A DNA stretch of 64,000 nucleotides, taken from the NCBI GenBank assembly GCA_008638375.1, contig VIRR01000512.1, forward strand, positions 152,001 through 216,000, written 5' to 3'. Position 1 is the stretch's first letter. Every line of letters starts with the position of its first letter. Origin of the DNA: Nyssa sinensis (taxonomy: Eukaryota > Streptophyta > Magnoliopsida > Cornales > Nyssaceae). The notes beneath the pieces are model-generated. The model was given only the letters and a program-made list of their open reading frames with translations, did not search any database and was not told where the DNA came from. A program made the position numbers and the translations under genes. Shown here one piece after another: positions 34,137-47,049 of this stretch.

Positions 34137-35432
34137 GAGTAGTATCAGAGCAATGGTTAACGATCTTTGGGGAAATGATTGAAGTTGATGTTTCTTGGGT
34201 GATTAGGATGATCAGATGATCAATAATTCTTGGGAGGCCAAAGTAGGCTTGAGTGAAATTGATGATCTTGAGAATTCAAGGATTATATTAAAGCTTTTGG
34301 TTAAAGATTCTTTAGGAAGGATCGTACCAAGGTTGAGTTTGAGGATTGGATGATTTAAATGATTAAATAATCAGTGGCTTTTGGAGAATGATAGCATGTT
34401 TAGGTACTGAGATTAATAGTCTTTGGGGAAAGACTATACTATGATTGATTTTGATGATTCTTGGACGATAAAGATGGTCAAATAAATAGTGACTTTTGAG
34501 GGATGGTAGTATATTTAAGGGCAAAGAACGAGGATTTTTGGGAAGAATCATAGCAGTATTGAGGTTGTTGATCTTTAAATCGTTGAGTTATGTATCGACT
34601 AGTAAATTAAGGAAGCTATGGTCTGAACAAAAGCAACAATTAATGCTCTTTTAGAAGATATAAGGAGACATAGAGCTAGAATTGTAAGACCTAGGTAAGT
34701 CGGTGGATCTGACAACATTCAATATGAGAAATAGCCTAAGGGAGACTTTAAGGATAGTGACGTGAGGAATTTGAGACTCTAGATAAATTGATGGCATATC
34801 AGGAATATGAGGATTCTTGAGTGAATCATAGATAGATCCTAATAGGGTAAAGACAAATAGAGCCTTGAGAAACAACTACTGAATAGGCGAGACTGTAAAA
34901 AAGAACATTATAAATGTGATGATTCTTTTGGGAAATTATCACATGATGAATGATTATTGGGGAGAAATTCAATCGATCTTGTTGAACTAGATAACGGTAT
35001 GACCCAATTATGAATAATACTCTATCGAGTTAGCGAGTTGCTTCAAAGGTAAATGATTGATGATTCTAAATGACTTTTGAGGATCAATGTGATCTAATGG
35101 TTAAAGAGGCTGAACTTGTAGCAAATGTCTAGAAAGATTTGTGAGGACAACAATGAAGATATAAAAGATACGTGATTCTTTAAGGTGCTACGATGACAAT
35201 TGTGATTTTGGGAGAATGTAAGAACGACTAAAACTGTGATAATAAGGGACTGTGAAACTTGTATAAAATATTTTCTTATTTGGAGAAACAACATATAAAA
35301 TTCCATGATAAATCGACAGACAAATAAAAAGGGGAAACTATGGTGATAGGATTAGCAAGAAGAGAGGTTAGAGCCTCCAAGATATGAACGACTAAGTTTT
35401 GAGGACAAAACTTTTTTTAAGGGGGGGTAAGA
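34137..35432 (+). mobile_element. C1 internal region, 1.3 kb, non-coding (LARD-like)
   Basis: Between PBS and PPT there is no gag or pol similarity and no plus-strand open frame of note. The text is loosely repetitive, with many GATGATT and TTGGGGAA motifs. Its first about 200 bases match P's internal region (62616-62860), so this non-coding interior is a family trait rather than damage to one copy. It ends in a PPT, AAGGGGGGGTAAGA (35419-35432), after GAGGACAAAACTTTTTTT. This fits large retrotransposon derivatives (LARDs), which move using another element's proteins. Minus-strand frames of 60-74 codons here look random. Confidence 0.82.
34140..34151 (+). promoter_or_regulatory. C1 primer-binding site
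   Basis: TAGTATCAGAGC, one mismatch from the iMet-type PBS, after the spacer GAG. Element P has the same spacer and PBS type. Confidence 0.85.
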
Positions 35433-36018
35433 TATAACACCTCGACCCCGATTAATTTATAATTAGTTTGCTAATTATTAATTACAAACAACATAAAGAA
35501 TAATTAAGAAAATTAATTGGGATTTCTCGATAGTTATGATAAACCAATAAAATAATTAAATACGTCAAGAAGGGAATGATGTAATACCCCGAACCTAGTT
35601 TACCGATTAATTAATGTAATGATGCCTTTTTGAAATTTAATGTGTTAATTTAGTCATCTTAGCCTAATTTTAACACTACAAAAATTTGAATTAGCAAACC
35701 ACGAAGATTGCAAGGAAAGGATAAACGATGCAAGGCTTTGAACCTCGAAGCCAAGCCAAGTAGAAAACGACCAGAAGCAACCGTTTCGTAAAAAGAGGAA
35801 TAGAAAAGAAAATATAAGGAAAAAATCCAAAATGATAAATTGAACATGTTAAACGAGGCATAAGCACAACCTTAGTTAGCTAAGCCCACCTCCCAAATTG
35901 GCCAATGGCCATTCATGCAACACCTCATCTTCCACTAACACCCTCCACTTCAGCCCACCTCAGCACACCATTAGCCACCACCTCAGCACACCTCAACCCT
36001 ATTATACACATACATATG

Positions 36019-36052
<34 letters not shown>

Positions 36053-37124
36053 CGTGTGTGTATGTATATATATATATATATATATTATATAAAGGCCCAA
36101 GGTTTTAAAATCAGCTTTATGTGAGAAACACCTCAAAGCCTTTATGTACATGTGTGTGTGCTGCATATTCAGAGTGTGTGAGTGATATTGTGTGTTGCAT
36201 GATATGAGTGTGTGTATTAGAATTGTGTAAGTGTTAGCTAAAGTAGAGAGAGAAAGTAGAAAGAGAAAGTGAGAGAATGAGAAAGAAGAAGAAGAAGAAG
36301 AAAAAAAAAAAGAAAAAGAGAAGGAGGAGGAGAAGGGTTATACCATGGCTGTCCTAACTTGAGGGTGATCACCAATCGAACCAAACCTAAAGAAGAGGAG
36401 AAAGAATAACAAAGGGGTAAATTCTTTTCTCTTCAATTTTTTCATTTTTAGATATTGTTTACTGTGTTAATTGACATGCATGCACCTAAAAATAGAAGAG
36501 GATGAAAAATGGATACAAGCGGGTTAACCTAGGAGCCATAAAACACCAACCTCGTAAAACTGCCATTGATGGCAGCCTCGGAGCTTGGGTCTGAACTGAC
36601 CAAAAAAAAACTTAATTCCTCATTTAAAACTGAAATAAGAGCCCCCAAGAATTCCAAATCCATTGGAATCACTTCAAATGGATAAGTATAGGGAAGAAAA
36701 TCCCATTTACAGTCACGATTTAAGAATCGGATCCCATGAAATTGAGTTCCAAACTTGATTCTTGGAATGTGGCTTTGAAACCACTGGACTAAGGGTCACA
36801 ACCAAACAAGAACCATCGAAATTGATGGTGAAATGAGCTCAAACCGAGCTTGTTACAGTCACAATTATCTAAGTTCAACATGGTAAAACAGCCGGATCTA
36901 CCCCATGAAACTCATGCCAAAATAAAGACTAAAGCCTCAAAAACTATTTGGGCTAAAAAAAAAAGAGGTTCAAAATAGAAAGAAAAATGAGATATAAAAT
37001 TTTGAAAATTTCAGAATCTAGCCACCAACGTCGGAGAAGGTGGCCGAAGATCGTCGAAAAAATGTAAGAGAAACAGGTTAATTTAAATTCAGTTGGGTCG
37101 GACTTGGCTCGGGTAGGGTCGGAA
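35433..37124 (+). mobile_element. C1 3' LTR, first part
   Basis: Starts TATAACACCTCGACCCC directly after the PPT (TG mutated to TA). A second start-like sequence, TGTAATACCCCGAACC, is at 35580. Later come (GT)n/(AT)n at about 36018-36095, a GA/GAA-rich leader (36245-36335) and a run of LTR text up to CGGAA (37120-37124), D's left TSD. Confidence 0.88.
36018..36095. repeat. (AT)n-(GT)n-(AT)n microsatellite
   Basis: Compound dinucleotide tract in C1's 3' LTR; explains the frames at 35898-36108. Confidence 0.93.
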
Positions 37125-37553
37125 TGTAACACCCCAACTTTGTATAATTAATAATTAAATAATTAATTATTAATTAGTACCGGCTTAGGGAATAATTAAG
37201 GAAATTAACCTTAATCTCCCGGTGGTCACACTAGACCAATAGAACAATTAAAACATGTTCGGGAATAGGGTATAATACCCGAACCTAATTACCAATTAAT
37301 TAGGTAAAATAGTGTCAATTTAACACTGACGGAATTCGAATTAATTAACTACGGAAATTCCGAATGACTAATAAATGACACGGAACCTCTGACATTGAAG
37401 ATAACGGAAATAGGAACTGACCGGAAGAAACTGCATCGAAAAAGGAGTTACGGAATGAAAGTTATGAGGCAAACATCAGAAACTGAATTAACGTGCAGCC
37501 AAACAGGGCCTTAGCCCAAAATGTGGAAAAAATGGCCAAATTGGTGGTCAAGG

Positions 37554-37615
37554 GGAATTGAACCCTTGACCTATGAAGAGAATGAATTCCATCCAAAAAT
37601 TAAACCAAGTGGCCA
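37554..37615 (-). other. tRNA-like A-box/B-box module in D
   Basis: Minus strand, antisense to the LTR. TGGCCACTTGG (37615-37605) fits the A-box at 10 of 11 sites; GGTTCAATTCC (37564-37554) fits the B-box GGTTCRANTCC fully. The boxes start 51 bases apart. Confidence 0.55.
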
Positions 37616-39226
37616 CCAGCACCTTTGTGCATATATATACAGCTTAATTATATATATTCCTGAGTTAACCAAGCCCCACCTCAAATTGGACCAATGAGGT
37701 TACATGCAAACCCCATATGATGGTTTCCCTCAGCCCACATCAGCCCTAAGCCCCACTGAACCTCTGATATATATACATATATACACCTAGAGATATATTT
37801 GTAGAAGTGTGTGTGTATATATATATATATCTCATACATATATGGGCCTTGTGTGTATTGGGTGGGGAGGAAAGGAAACCAAAACTAAACTGCCTGTGTG
37901 CTCGGAAGAGGGCTGCCAAAGTGAGAAGGCAGTTAAGGAACTGGTCTCGGAAGTGGAACTGAAGGAAAACAGAAATGGAGGAAAGAAAACTCACTGTACA
38001 GGTAAGTTCGTGAGTCAAATTCTGTTCAAATCATTTTGATTTAAATGCATGAAAATATACAGTTCCAATCTACATATTATCAGCTTTTGATTGCAACTGA
38101 AATGAGTGAAATCCATTTAAAATCGAGTGAGAACTTTAAAGTTACAGTGAATTAAATTCTGAAATGTTATATAGCAGGTCTGAATTAAGTTGAACAAAAC
38201 CTAAAATGGTGTCTCAGGTCTTGAACTAGACATCCTAAGGACCCTAAAAACCCTAACCCGCGACCCCAAAACCCCATGAAACCCCTCCAACAACTCAGTT
38301 GCAGGTTCGGTCACAAGATACCATTTGTGATTTGGATGCTTTAAACCGATTTTATTGAATGGGAAATGAAACTATATACCATGAGGATCATTTAGCAACA
38401 AACCACATCAAAAATGGTTGAGAAATGATGATGTATGGTCAAGTTGCAGGTCCGGTTATTCCCCACCTAGATCAAGCACTTTGGCTTGATTCGAAGCCTA
38501 AAAAGAATGCCAAATGGTTGGATTCAATTCTGGTAATCGATTGGGATCAAAACAGGTTGAAAAACGTGCTTGAAACATCACGAAATAGAGGAAGAAATCT
38601 GCAGAAATTAGGGCAAACAGTGAGGGTAAGCAATGGGGAAGACGGAGTTGACTCGGCCAAGCTGACCGAGTCAAGGCGAGTTGGCCCAGTCGACTAGGAC
38701 ACGTGTCCGTCCAAGAGTAGGCCACCGAATTAATGGGACGGTGTCGTTTTGGCTAAACTGATTGTTTAAAATCAAATCCGACCTGTTTGGGTACAATGAT
38801 AGCAAATTAAAATTGAGATTAGGGGCAATTGAAACACGGATAGGGACTGAAATTGGGGTTATTAGGGATATGCTATTCCGGTTTTCTGAAGGTCACAGAA
38901 CCGGTTGGTTCACTAGAGTTTTGGACCGGTTCACTTGGTGAACCATTGAACCCTTGGGTTTGAACCCCTAAATTATGAAATTGTATTTTGACCCCTGAAG
39001 TTTCCTGAAATTACGGATTTGTCCCCAACTGTTTTAAAGAATTACACAGTGGCCCAGACTTTTAAAAATTTATACATTTAAGCCCTGAATAAATTAATTA
39101 AATAATAAAATAATTATTTAATTATTTTATTAAATAGGTAAAATTACAATTTTACCCCTAGACATTAAATATGTCAAACGGAGTCCAAATTAAGTAAATA
39201 AATAGTGTATTTTCACTATTTCAAAT

Positions 39227-40310
39227 ATTCTGGACTCAATGGTACAGTCCGATTTTGGAAATACAGTCCCGAAAAATACAGACACGTAGGTGTAAATTAC
39301 TGTATTGCCCCTGATGGTACCCAGACCCAAATAAAAATATCAGATAGCCTATTTTGACTATCTCGGGCATTCTAAACTCAACGGTGAGGTCCGTTTAATG
39401 AACCGAGGTCCCGAAAAATACAGACACGTAGGTATAAATGACCGAATTGCCCTTAATGATACCCAGGGCCGATTAAACATAACAGATAGTCCAATTTCAC
39501 TATGTTGGACACTCTGGACCCAATGGTGAGGTCCATTTTATGAACTGACGTGCCGAAAAATACGACACATGAAATTACCAAATTACCCCTGATACCGTAC
39601 GAGACCTAAACAAAGTCCGATTGGGACGAAACTGATACCGGTAGGAGCCCAGACACTGGTGAGACTGTATAGTTGATTAGATGACGAATCGGGGTCAGAA
39701 TTACACAAAACGTAAAATGACCAAAATACCCCTGAGCACTGTAAGTGCAAAGTAGAGGTCGAATAAAGGTCAAACTGATATGATAAATTATCATAGGGAT
39801 AATGATGAACACTGAAAGGCTAAATAAGACTCCGAGACAGTCAACGCGTAAAACGAGAAATGACCGATGTGTCCCGACGATCTAAAGCAGATACCAAATG
39901 AAGTCCAAGGGACTTACAAATTTATACATGAGATATATGGGACGTTCTGAGGACCATGATAGGGTCCGGGGCAAAAATGACAAAATTACCATTTTGCCCC
40001 TAAGACTAAATAAGTACCCAGCTGATACCGATTAAAGTCTAAAAGACTTAAAACTTCATATATACGATATATGGGATATTCTGAGGACCATAACAGGGTC
40101 CGGGATAAGAATGGCAAAATTACCATTTTGCCCCTATGGTTAAAATGAGAACCTAACTAATACCGATGGGAGTCCAAAGGACGTAGAACTTTGTACTTAA
40201 GATATAAAGACTATTCCGAAGACCACGACAGGGTCCGGGACAAGAATGGTAAAATTACCATTTTGCCCCTAAGGTTGAATGAGTGCCTGACTGATAACAA
40301 TTGAAGTCTA
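39227..40310 (+). repeat. Tandem about 126-140-bp modules in D
   Basis: At least six imperfect copies. The first three (from about 39227, 39366 and 39507) carry GGACTCAATGGT-type text and CCCGAAAAATACAGACACG. Three more (from about 39948, 40074 and 40199) read TTCTGAGGACCATGA, AGGGTCCGGG and ACCATTTTGCCCCTA. Single or paired copies of the same module occur in every other LTR family here. Confidence 0.8.
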
Positions 40311-40939
40311 ATTGACTTAGGATATAATCCTAATAATTGCTAAGCCTAATTAAAGAATGAAATAGCCTCGGGTGAGACCCAATGGAAGGGCGATAGGCTA
40401 CTAGGCTATCTTAGGTAATCCGATAGACACCTAAGATGACGAATAAGACCTGAATGGATGAATTCTGATCTATCTATGATTAATGATGATTATTCAGGAT
40501 GTACAAGGATGTACCTGAAACAATGTTTGGAGGTTGTCAGATTATTTGCGCAAGGAGATAAACCTAAAAGTTTGTGAGTAACTTCTGACACTGTTTTGAT
40601 TCTGTCCCTTGATTTATTGATCTGTTTTGAATGCAATTATTTAAATGCATGCTTTTCGTACTATATCACTTATGACATGGTTTTAGTCTTTTTAAATACT
40701 TGACTATATTCCTGATCCCTGTGCTAGCATCCCGTACTGTTTTGCCCGTTTTGAACTGTTGAGATAAAATGGATATATTGAACCATTATTTCCGAAACGA
40801 TTAAATAAACCATGTGATATAGGCAAAGAACGATATTTTGTCGTACCGTACTACTTGTATAGTATACTGTCTAAATACTATATTGTTTAAATGTACGTAC
40901 TTAATGTAGGCCCTTTGCACTACATTTCACACGATGTGA

Positions 40940-41660
40940 TTGTGTCCTTTGAATTAGGAATTCCGTTCAGTTCGGTTATGTGTTATCCGTTAATGCTATG
41001 TCTATGTCCCTGATTGATACGTTCGATTTCGTTGTGTACCGCCGGTCGATAATAGGTCTGTTTGGATTGATGTATTGTTCAGTTCCGTTATGTTCTACCC
41101 GTGATGACATGCCCCTGTCTTGATTAAAACGTTGTTCAGTTCGGTCATGATTCGTTCCGCTAGTGATATGTCTCCGACTTGATTGTTGTATCGTTTCTAC
41201 TCAGCTCCGTTATGTTTCGTTCCGTTCATGATGTGCTTGTGTCTTGATTAGTATATTGTTTTTGTTCAGTTCCGTTATGTTCTAGCTATTGAAAGTATGC
41301 CTTCGTCTTGATTGAAACATTGTTCAGTCCAGTTATGATTAGTTCCGACAGTGATGTGTCCCTGACTTGATTGTTATATTGTTTCTACCCAGTTCCGTTA
41401 TGTTGTGTCCTGTTCATGATTTGCCTGTGTCTTGATTAGTGTATTGTTTCCGTTTAGTTCCGTTATAATTTTAGCCGCCAATGATATGCCTCTGTCTTGA
41501 TTGACTTATTGTTCCCACTCAGTCTCAGCTGTGATTCGTTCCGTTAATGAAGTGTCTGTGTCTTGATCGATATATTGGCAATGGTTATTGTTTTGGTCCG
41601 ATTGGTTATGTTACGTTCCGATTGGTTGTGTTATGTTCCGAGTCGTTTGTACTGTTTGTG
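40940..41660 (+). repeat. Tandem GTTCAGTTCCGTTATG repeats in D
   Basis: Six or so imperfect repeats of about 115-120 bases combining TTGTTCAGTTCCGTTATG, CGTTCCG, GTGATATG and CTGTCTTGATTG. Divergent copies indicate an old array. Confidence 0.8.
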
Positions 41661-42338
41661 CAAATCTTGTTCCATTGTACTAGACTACTTATGAAATGGA
41701 TTTAGAAAATTGTTATTTTGAAATGATTAAATTATCCACGTGCCTTGGAAGCACAAGACTGGTTTTGAAACCCATGATAGGGAATCTGTGTTACTCACTG
41801 GGCTTATTTAAGCTCACCCCATTATTCTGACATTTTTCAGGAATTACCTCCATTGGATTAGAAGGTACTATGACATGACGTGAATAGGCCAAGTGGCATT
41901 GCAAATAAGGATCAGATGGCACTGATTTGTAGAGACTTACATTCTTGTGAATCGAATCCGTATATCCAGGTAAGTGATATGATACGACTGACTTGATTGA
42001 CATGCACTAGATATTAGAACATGGCTCATGGAACTAAATGGTACTCTAAGAGATATTAGATCTGCTATGTTGTTATATGCTTGATTTTAGATATGCTCTG
42101 AAATTAGAATTGTTGACTGACTGGATTTAGTCTTGCTCTGTGGTACATATACTTATGATGGATAAGTGAGTTGCATTCCTGTGATACAAAGAAAAAGTTT
42201 TAAATTCCGCTGCATCTGACCCTACAGTTGGAGTGCAATTCGTCGGAAAGTTCAGAATTTGCCTTTGGTTGGTCGCGTCGCGACCGACTGGCAGTCACGT
42301 CCTCGACATCCGCGTAGGGTGGGGTTCGGGATGTGACA

Positions 42339-45013
42339 CGGAACCTGGCCGAACACAATTGGGTAAGTGGCACTATGTCGTTTAAGGCTGGTTTTAAATT
42401 TGAATTGACCCTATTTGGTTACAGATATAATAAATTGAAATTAAGAATTAGAGTTAACCCAACCGTGGATAAGGAAGACAACTGGAATATGTTATTCCGG
42501 TTTGTTAAGGTAACCTGAACCGGCTAGTTCAAGGGTAAGTTGGACCGGTTTAGGGTTTTAACCCGAAAATCCTCTAGTTCAATAATTTAATTAAAATAAG
42601 AAAAACCAGAACTTTACTAAATTACTGTTTGACCCCAAAAGTTTTGAATAATTCAGTCCTGACCCAAAATTTGAAAATTTAATTCAAATAAATCCCTGGA
42701 AAATAATTTAATAATTAAAAAATTAAAAAAATTATTTTTAAAATAGGATAAAATGACTATTTTACCCTTGGGCCATAAATAAAGCAAATAAAGTCTATGT
42801 TGAGGTCTAGAAAAGGCTATCCTAACATTTTTGGATGTTCCAAAACAATGAAAATGTCAGATTAAACATCCGGGGACTTCAGGGTGATCTCACCATAAGA
42901 TATAAAATTACCAAAATACCCCTAACACAATATGAAGCCCAAATAAAGTCCGAATTGGACGAAATTGATGCCAGTGGAGGCCCAAATAATTGTGAAGTCA
43001 TATATATAACTAAATAATGGTTCGGGGTCATAATTGTATAAAATATGAAATGACCAACATACCCCTAAGCATAGAAAATACAAAGTAAAGGCCGAATAAA
43101 TTCTAAAAGAGGGCCAATCTAATATAATTGACTATTATAACCACAATTATGAAAATTGAGGGTCGAAATAGGATTTTGGAGCAGTTAAAGTATAAAATGG
43201 GAAATGATCGATGTGTTCTGGTAATCAAAAATAGATACCAAATGAGATCCAAAAGACTCGAAAAGTTATATAAGACCTGGTAACAAATTAGAAAATGATG
43301 AATATATCCTTAAGACACAATGAAGTTACCAAGAGAGTAATAATGAGATAAATAAGTCTACAAAAATGTTGCAAGGACCAATAGACTCAAAACAGAGTCA
43401 GAATACGTAAACTGTAAGTGGGAAAGAATGGATGTTAAAAAGTATAAATTATCGAATAGCCCTTGAAGGGCCAAATATGCTATAAAGCTATAGGGAACCC
43501 TGAAATGAGAAACTAAAAACCCTTAATTGAATAGACTAAGCTCAAAGAAACTTAAAACATTGCATAACAATGTTTGGGATTAAAATGAGTACTAATTCAT
43601 TATGCAATATTTTTGGATCCATGATTACATGATCGCCTAAATGATGGAAATGAAAAGAAGTTGTAGGATAACAATAGCGGTACCCGCATGAGAATACGAT
43701 GCTAAGAACTCAAGGTAAGTAACTCCTATTCTTTAATATGGGTTATTCCTAGCCAAGTCACATGTATTTTCAAATGCTGCCAAAATTTGTACTCTATTTC
43801 CAACCTATAATGAACTTGATTTCTCTGATTTGATACCAATCGACTTGTGATTATTTGTTACGCTTGTACTTCGGATTCGATTTGCTTGTCTATGTGATTT
43901 TGAGAACTTGATTTCCAATACTTGAGAATAACTGTGCCTTCATACCATGCCATGATCTTGTGACATATCTTATTGATGAAGATCTTGTTTACTCCACACA
44001 CTTTATGTCTCGTTGATTGAGATTTTGGTTGTTTCATACGATTGTACATCTTATGTGGAGTTTTGATGATCATGATATTTTGTAAGTGCCTAGAGTTATG
44101 CTTAGTCACAACGGTCCATCTATTCACAGATTGCGTTGTGGACCCTTTAGGGACTTGAGGTGAAAGAGCTCTCACGCTATTCAGTAAGCCCAAAAGAGAG
44201 GCAAACCTGAATATGCGTTGTGGGGGTATGCTGGGCCCCGTTTTGTTTACGCACCTGTTGTATTAGAACTCGATAATAACATTTTTGAATTCGTTGGACG
44301 ATCATATTATATAACCAGTGAATGATCATATTATTGTAAGCATGATACACTTTTAATTGGCAAATGTATTGTTTGTGGCAGCGAATCATCATGTTGGGCT
44401 AGATCCCATTTTGGATAATCTTGTCATTCATTTTCTTGTATCATATTGTGGGATAAGCCTTTTTGGACCCTCGGGTCATTATTGCTTTATCTTGCTAATT
44501 GGCTATATAATATCTTTTTCTTCTATATTCTTGTGGACTAACCATGACACATGGCAAAGTGAGGAATTTAATTACTGAGCTAAGTTAGCTCATTCTTTAC
44601 TTATGACCATTTTTCAGGTGGCGCTACAAGGGATGAAATGCAATGAGATAACAAGTGGAGCTAGGGAAGCAAAATGATTAACATTAATGATATGAACTCC
44701 GAGTCAAGTTGACCATGCACTATATAAGGTTAAGTTCAAAACTTTATATCATAATATTACATCATTAGGGATGAGGTTAGCTTAGTATGTTGGATCACCG
44801 TGATTAAATTGTACTAAGAGATATTTTGATTGTTGGTCATTGGAGATGAGCTTTTGATCAAGTGAATTATATTTGGTGTGGCTTCCGCATTAAATAATTT
44901 ACTGATTTATGATTTATCAATCTATGTGATTCACTTGATTTTGTACTGCCTGTCCATGTGGTAGTGTCGGTCGTTGCCCTTAATCCACGTAGGGTGAGTT
45001 TTTAGTCGCGACA
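42339..45013 (+). mobile_element. C1 3' LTR, second part
   Basis: Begins with CGGAA (D's right TSD) and continues 36.x-kb LTR text through the 'GTCGTTTAAGG' motif (42379) to TAGTCGCGACA at 45013. It aligns to the three 5' LTR pieces and shows the empty target sites of A (about 44004) and B (about 44655). Also matches C0 from about 6140. Following bases AATTC (45014-45018) would be C1's right TSD; the left copy is lost. Confidence 0.88.
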
Positions 45014-45907
45014 AATTCTAAGCTTCTCTGTCTAGAAAAAGAATGCAAAAACTCACTGTTTAAGGGTACTAACTTGCATGCACGATTCTATTTTGTGATG
45101 TACTAGGGTTTGGAGGCTAAAAAGAGAGACCTACGATGGCTTAGAATGCAAAACCCACATGAATTCGCTATTAATGGACCTCCACTTCAGCAGGTCTGAA
45201 CCAACTAAAACCAAACTGAGTTTGGCTTATTGGGACTTAAACTAAGTCTTGTGAGGGTCATGAAAATAATGGTCCACGACCATGAAGCTCAAAGATGAGC
45301 CTAGAATCTCGAGTTACAGATTCGGGTCCTTGAACCAGTCCACCCAAAACGGCCACAAAAACTATTTTTATGAATGGGGAATGAAACCCCTTGACAAAAG
45401 GAACATAATAGAACAAATCCCATGGTTTTTGGTGCCAAAATGAGTATATATGAGGCAATTTATAGTTGCCATTATCAGAGCTTAAACCAAGCAATTAATG
45501 GGTTTTAGTGTTCAAAAGCAAAGCCAAAATGAACTCTAAGGTTCCAGCAACTCATAGGTACTGAAAGCAGAAGAAGTGGCCCCCTCAAACTTCATGAAAT
45601 AGAATTCTAAAATTTTATAGAATTAAGGGAATAGTAGAGTGAGGAATAGGGAAGATGATGAACAGGATGGGACAGGTTTCGGGTTCGGGTCGGAACCCGC
45701 CCAGTCGCACATTCAGTTAAGTGGGACGGCCTCGTTTAGGCATTAGGTTTTAATTTTAAAATGGATTGGGACTATTTGGATACAAGGTCAGGAGATTTGA
45801 TTTAATAAACCAAGCAAGCTTGGGAGATCCTATCTTAGTTTTGCCCCCTTGTCCGCTGTTTGGCTAATGAAAAATCAGAATAAAAAAATAAGGAGCTGCA
45901 GCCCCCA

Positions 45908-45972
45908 GGATTCGAACCCCTGACCTATGTGCGTGTGTGAACCTTAAACCCAAGTGTGTGGCCACTGTCCCA
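45908..45972 (-). other. tRNA-like A-box/B-box module in H
   Basis: Minus strand, antisense to the LTR. TGGGACAGTGG (45972-45962) fits the A-box at 10 of 11; GGTTCGAATCC (45918-45908) is a perfect B-box. Spacing is 54 bases, as in class II (Leu/Ser) tRNAs. The part between reads GGGTTTAAGGTTC, like a Leu anticodon arm. A T7 run follows on the minus strand (45888-45882), a possible Pol III terminator. Confidence 0.65.
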
Positions 45973-47049
45973 AATTCACACACTTGAATATTATGGGCTG
46001 AATGTATATATATAATATAAAATAAAAGAATTAAATAAATTATATTATATTATATTAATTTAAGTTGGTAAAATAGTTCTAATGCCCAAATAAAATAAAA
46101 AGATAATGTAACCCAATGTTTTTTGGCATTCTGAACTCAACGACGGAGTCCAATTTGTGAAATTAAGTCCCAAAAAATTAAGACACAAAATATAAAATGA
46201 CCATTTTACCCCTAATAATACCCATCGCCAATTAAATATAAAAGGTAGTCTATCTTGACTATTTTGGACGTTCCGGACTCAATGGTGAGGTCCGTTAAGC
46301 CTAAATAAATTTTAAAAAATATGAAATTACAAATGAGGTAATACCCATGACGTCCCGAGTAATTATTTAGCTATTAAATGAATTTAAAAAAAGAGGGCGG
46401 GACCTAACTTTAAGTCTAAGGCCACAAAAATAATAAGTGGCCAATAGTAATGCTTTGGTTATGTTCTAATGCATAGTTATGTATATTTGACTTATGATCT
46501 AGGAACTACAAACAAAGGAAAAAGGATTAGCATAGCTAACCAAAACTTTGAGGTGAGTAATCCAACATCTTGAAGCAGTGGTATTTTATCTCTATCTGAA
46601 AGATTCTTGATTTATTTTGTGAGTAATCTCGTACCCCAGATCAGTGCTATTTATCTCCTATTTGAAAAAAGTACATAATTTGTTTTGTGAGTAATTTTGT
46701 ATCCCGAATTAACGGTATTTTATCTTCTATGGTTCTTCAAAATGCTAAATTATTTTATGACAAACCTTGCACCTTGAATCTATGGTATTTCATCTTCTAC
46801 CTGAAAAATGTTAAGTGTTTTATATCCTGTTCAAATTTCTATCTTATGATTTTTATACTTGTTCAAATGTCTATTTGTACTGTGTGAAATATTTGGAAAC
46901 TATGATCTTTATGACTAGATTTTGAATGGCATTCATGTGTATCAATCTGAAAAATGTTTGTAAGCCATGGGAGCCTTTTAATGAGAAGTAAAAGATTTGT
47001 GTAAACCAATTTGACAACACAACCTGAATTATACTTGTTTTAAATCCGA

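Larger units (their letters stand above)
37125..42338 (+). mobile_element. D: 5.2-kb solo LTR
   Basis: Starts TGTAACACCCCAACTTTG and ends GGGGTTCGGGATGTGACA, flanked by CGGAA (37120-37124 and 42339-42343). No PBS, PPT or coding sequence occurs inside, so it is a solo LTR, the longest in the window. Its first 300 bases resemble C1's LTR, including a second start-like TATAATACCCGAACC at 37271. It then has an antisense tRNA-like module, a GA/CT leader, the GGGACGGTGTCGTTTTGG motif near 38737, tandem modules at 39227-40310 and a GTTCAGTTCCGTTATG array at 40940-41660. G is a truncated relative. Confidence 0.9.

Noticed and set aside
39227..41660. Centromeric or subtelomeric satellite, or CRISPR-like array
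   Set aside because: The repeats are few, diverged, without spacer-repeat regularity, and lie within a TSD-bounded LTR.
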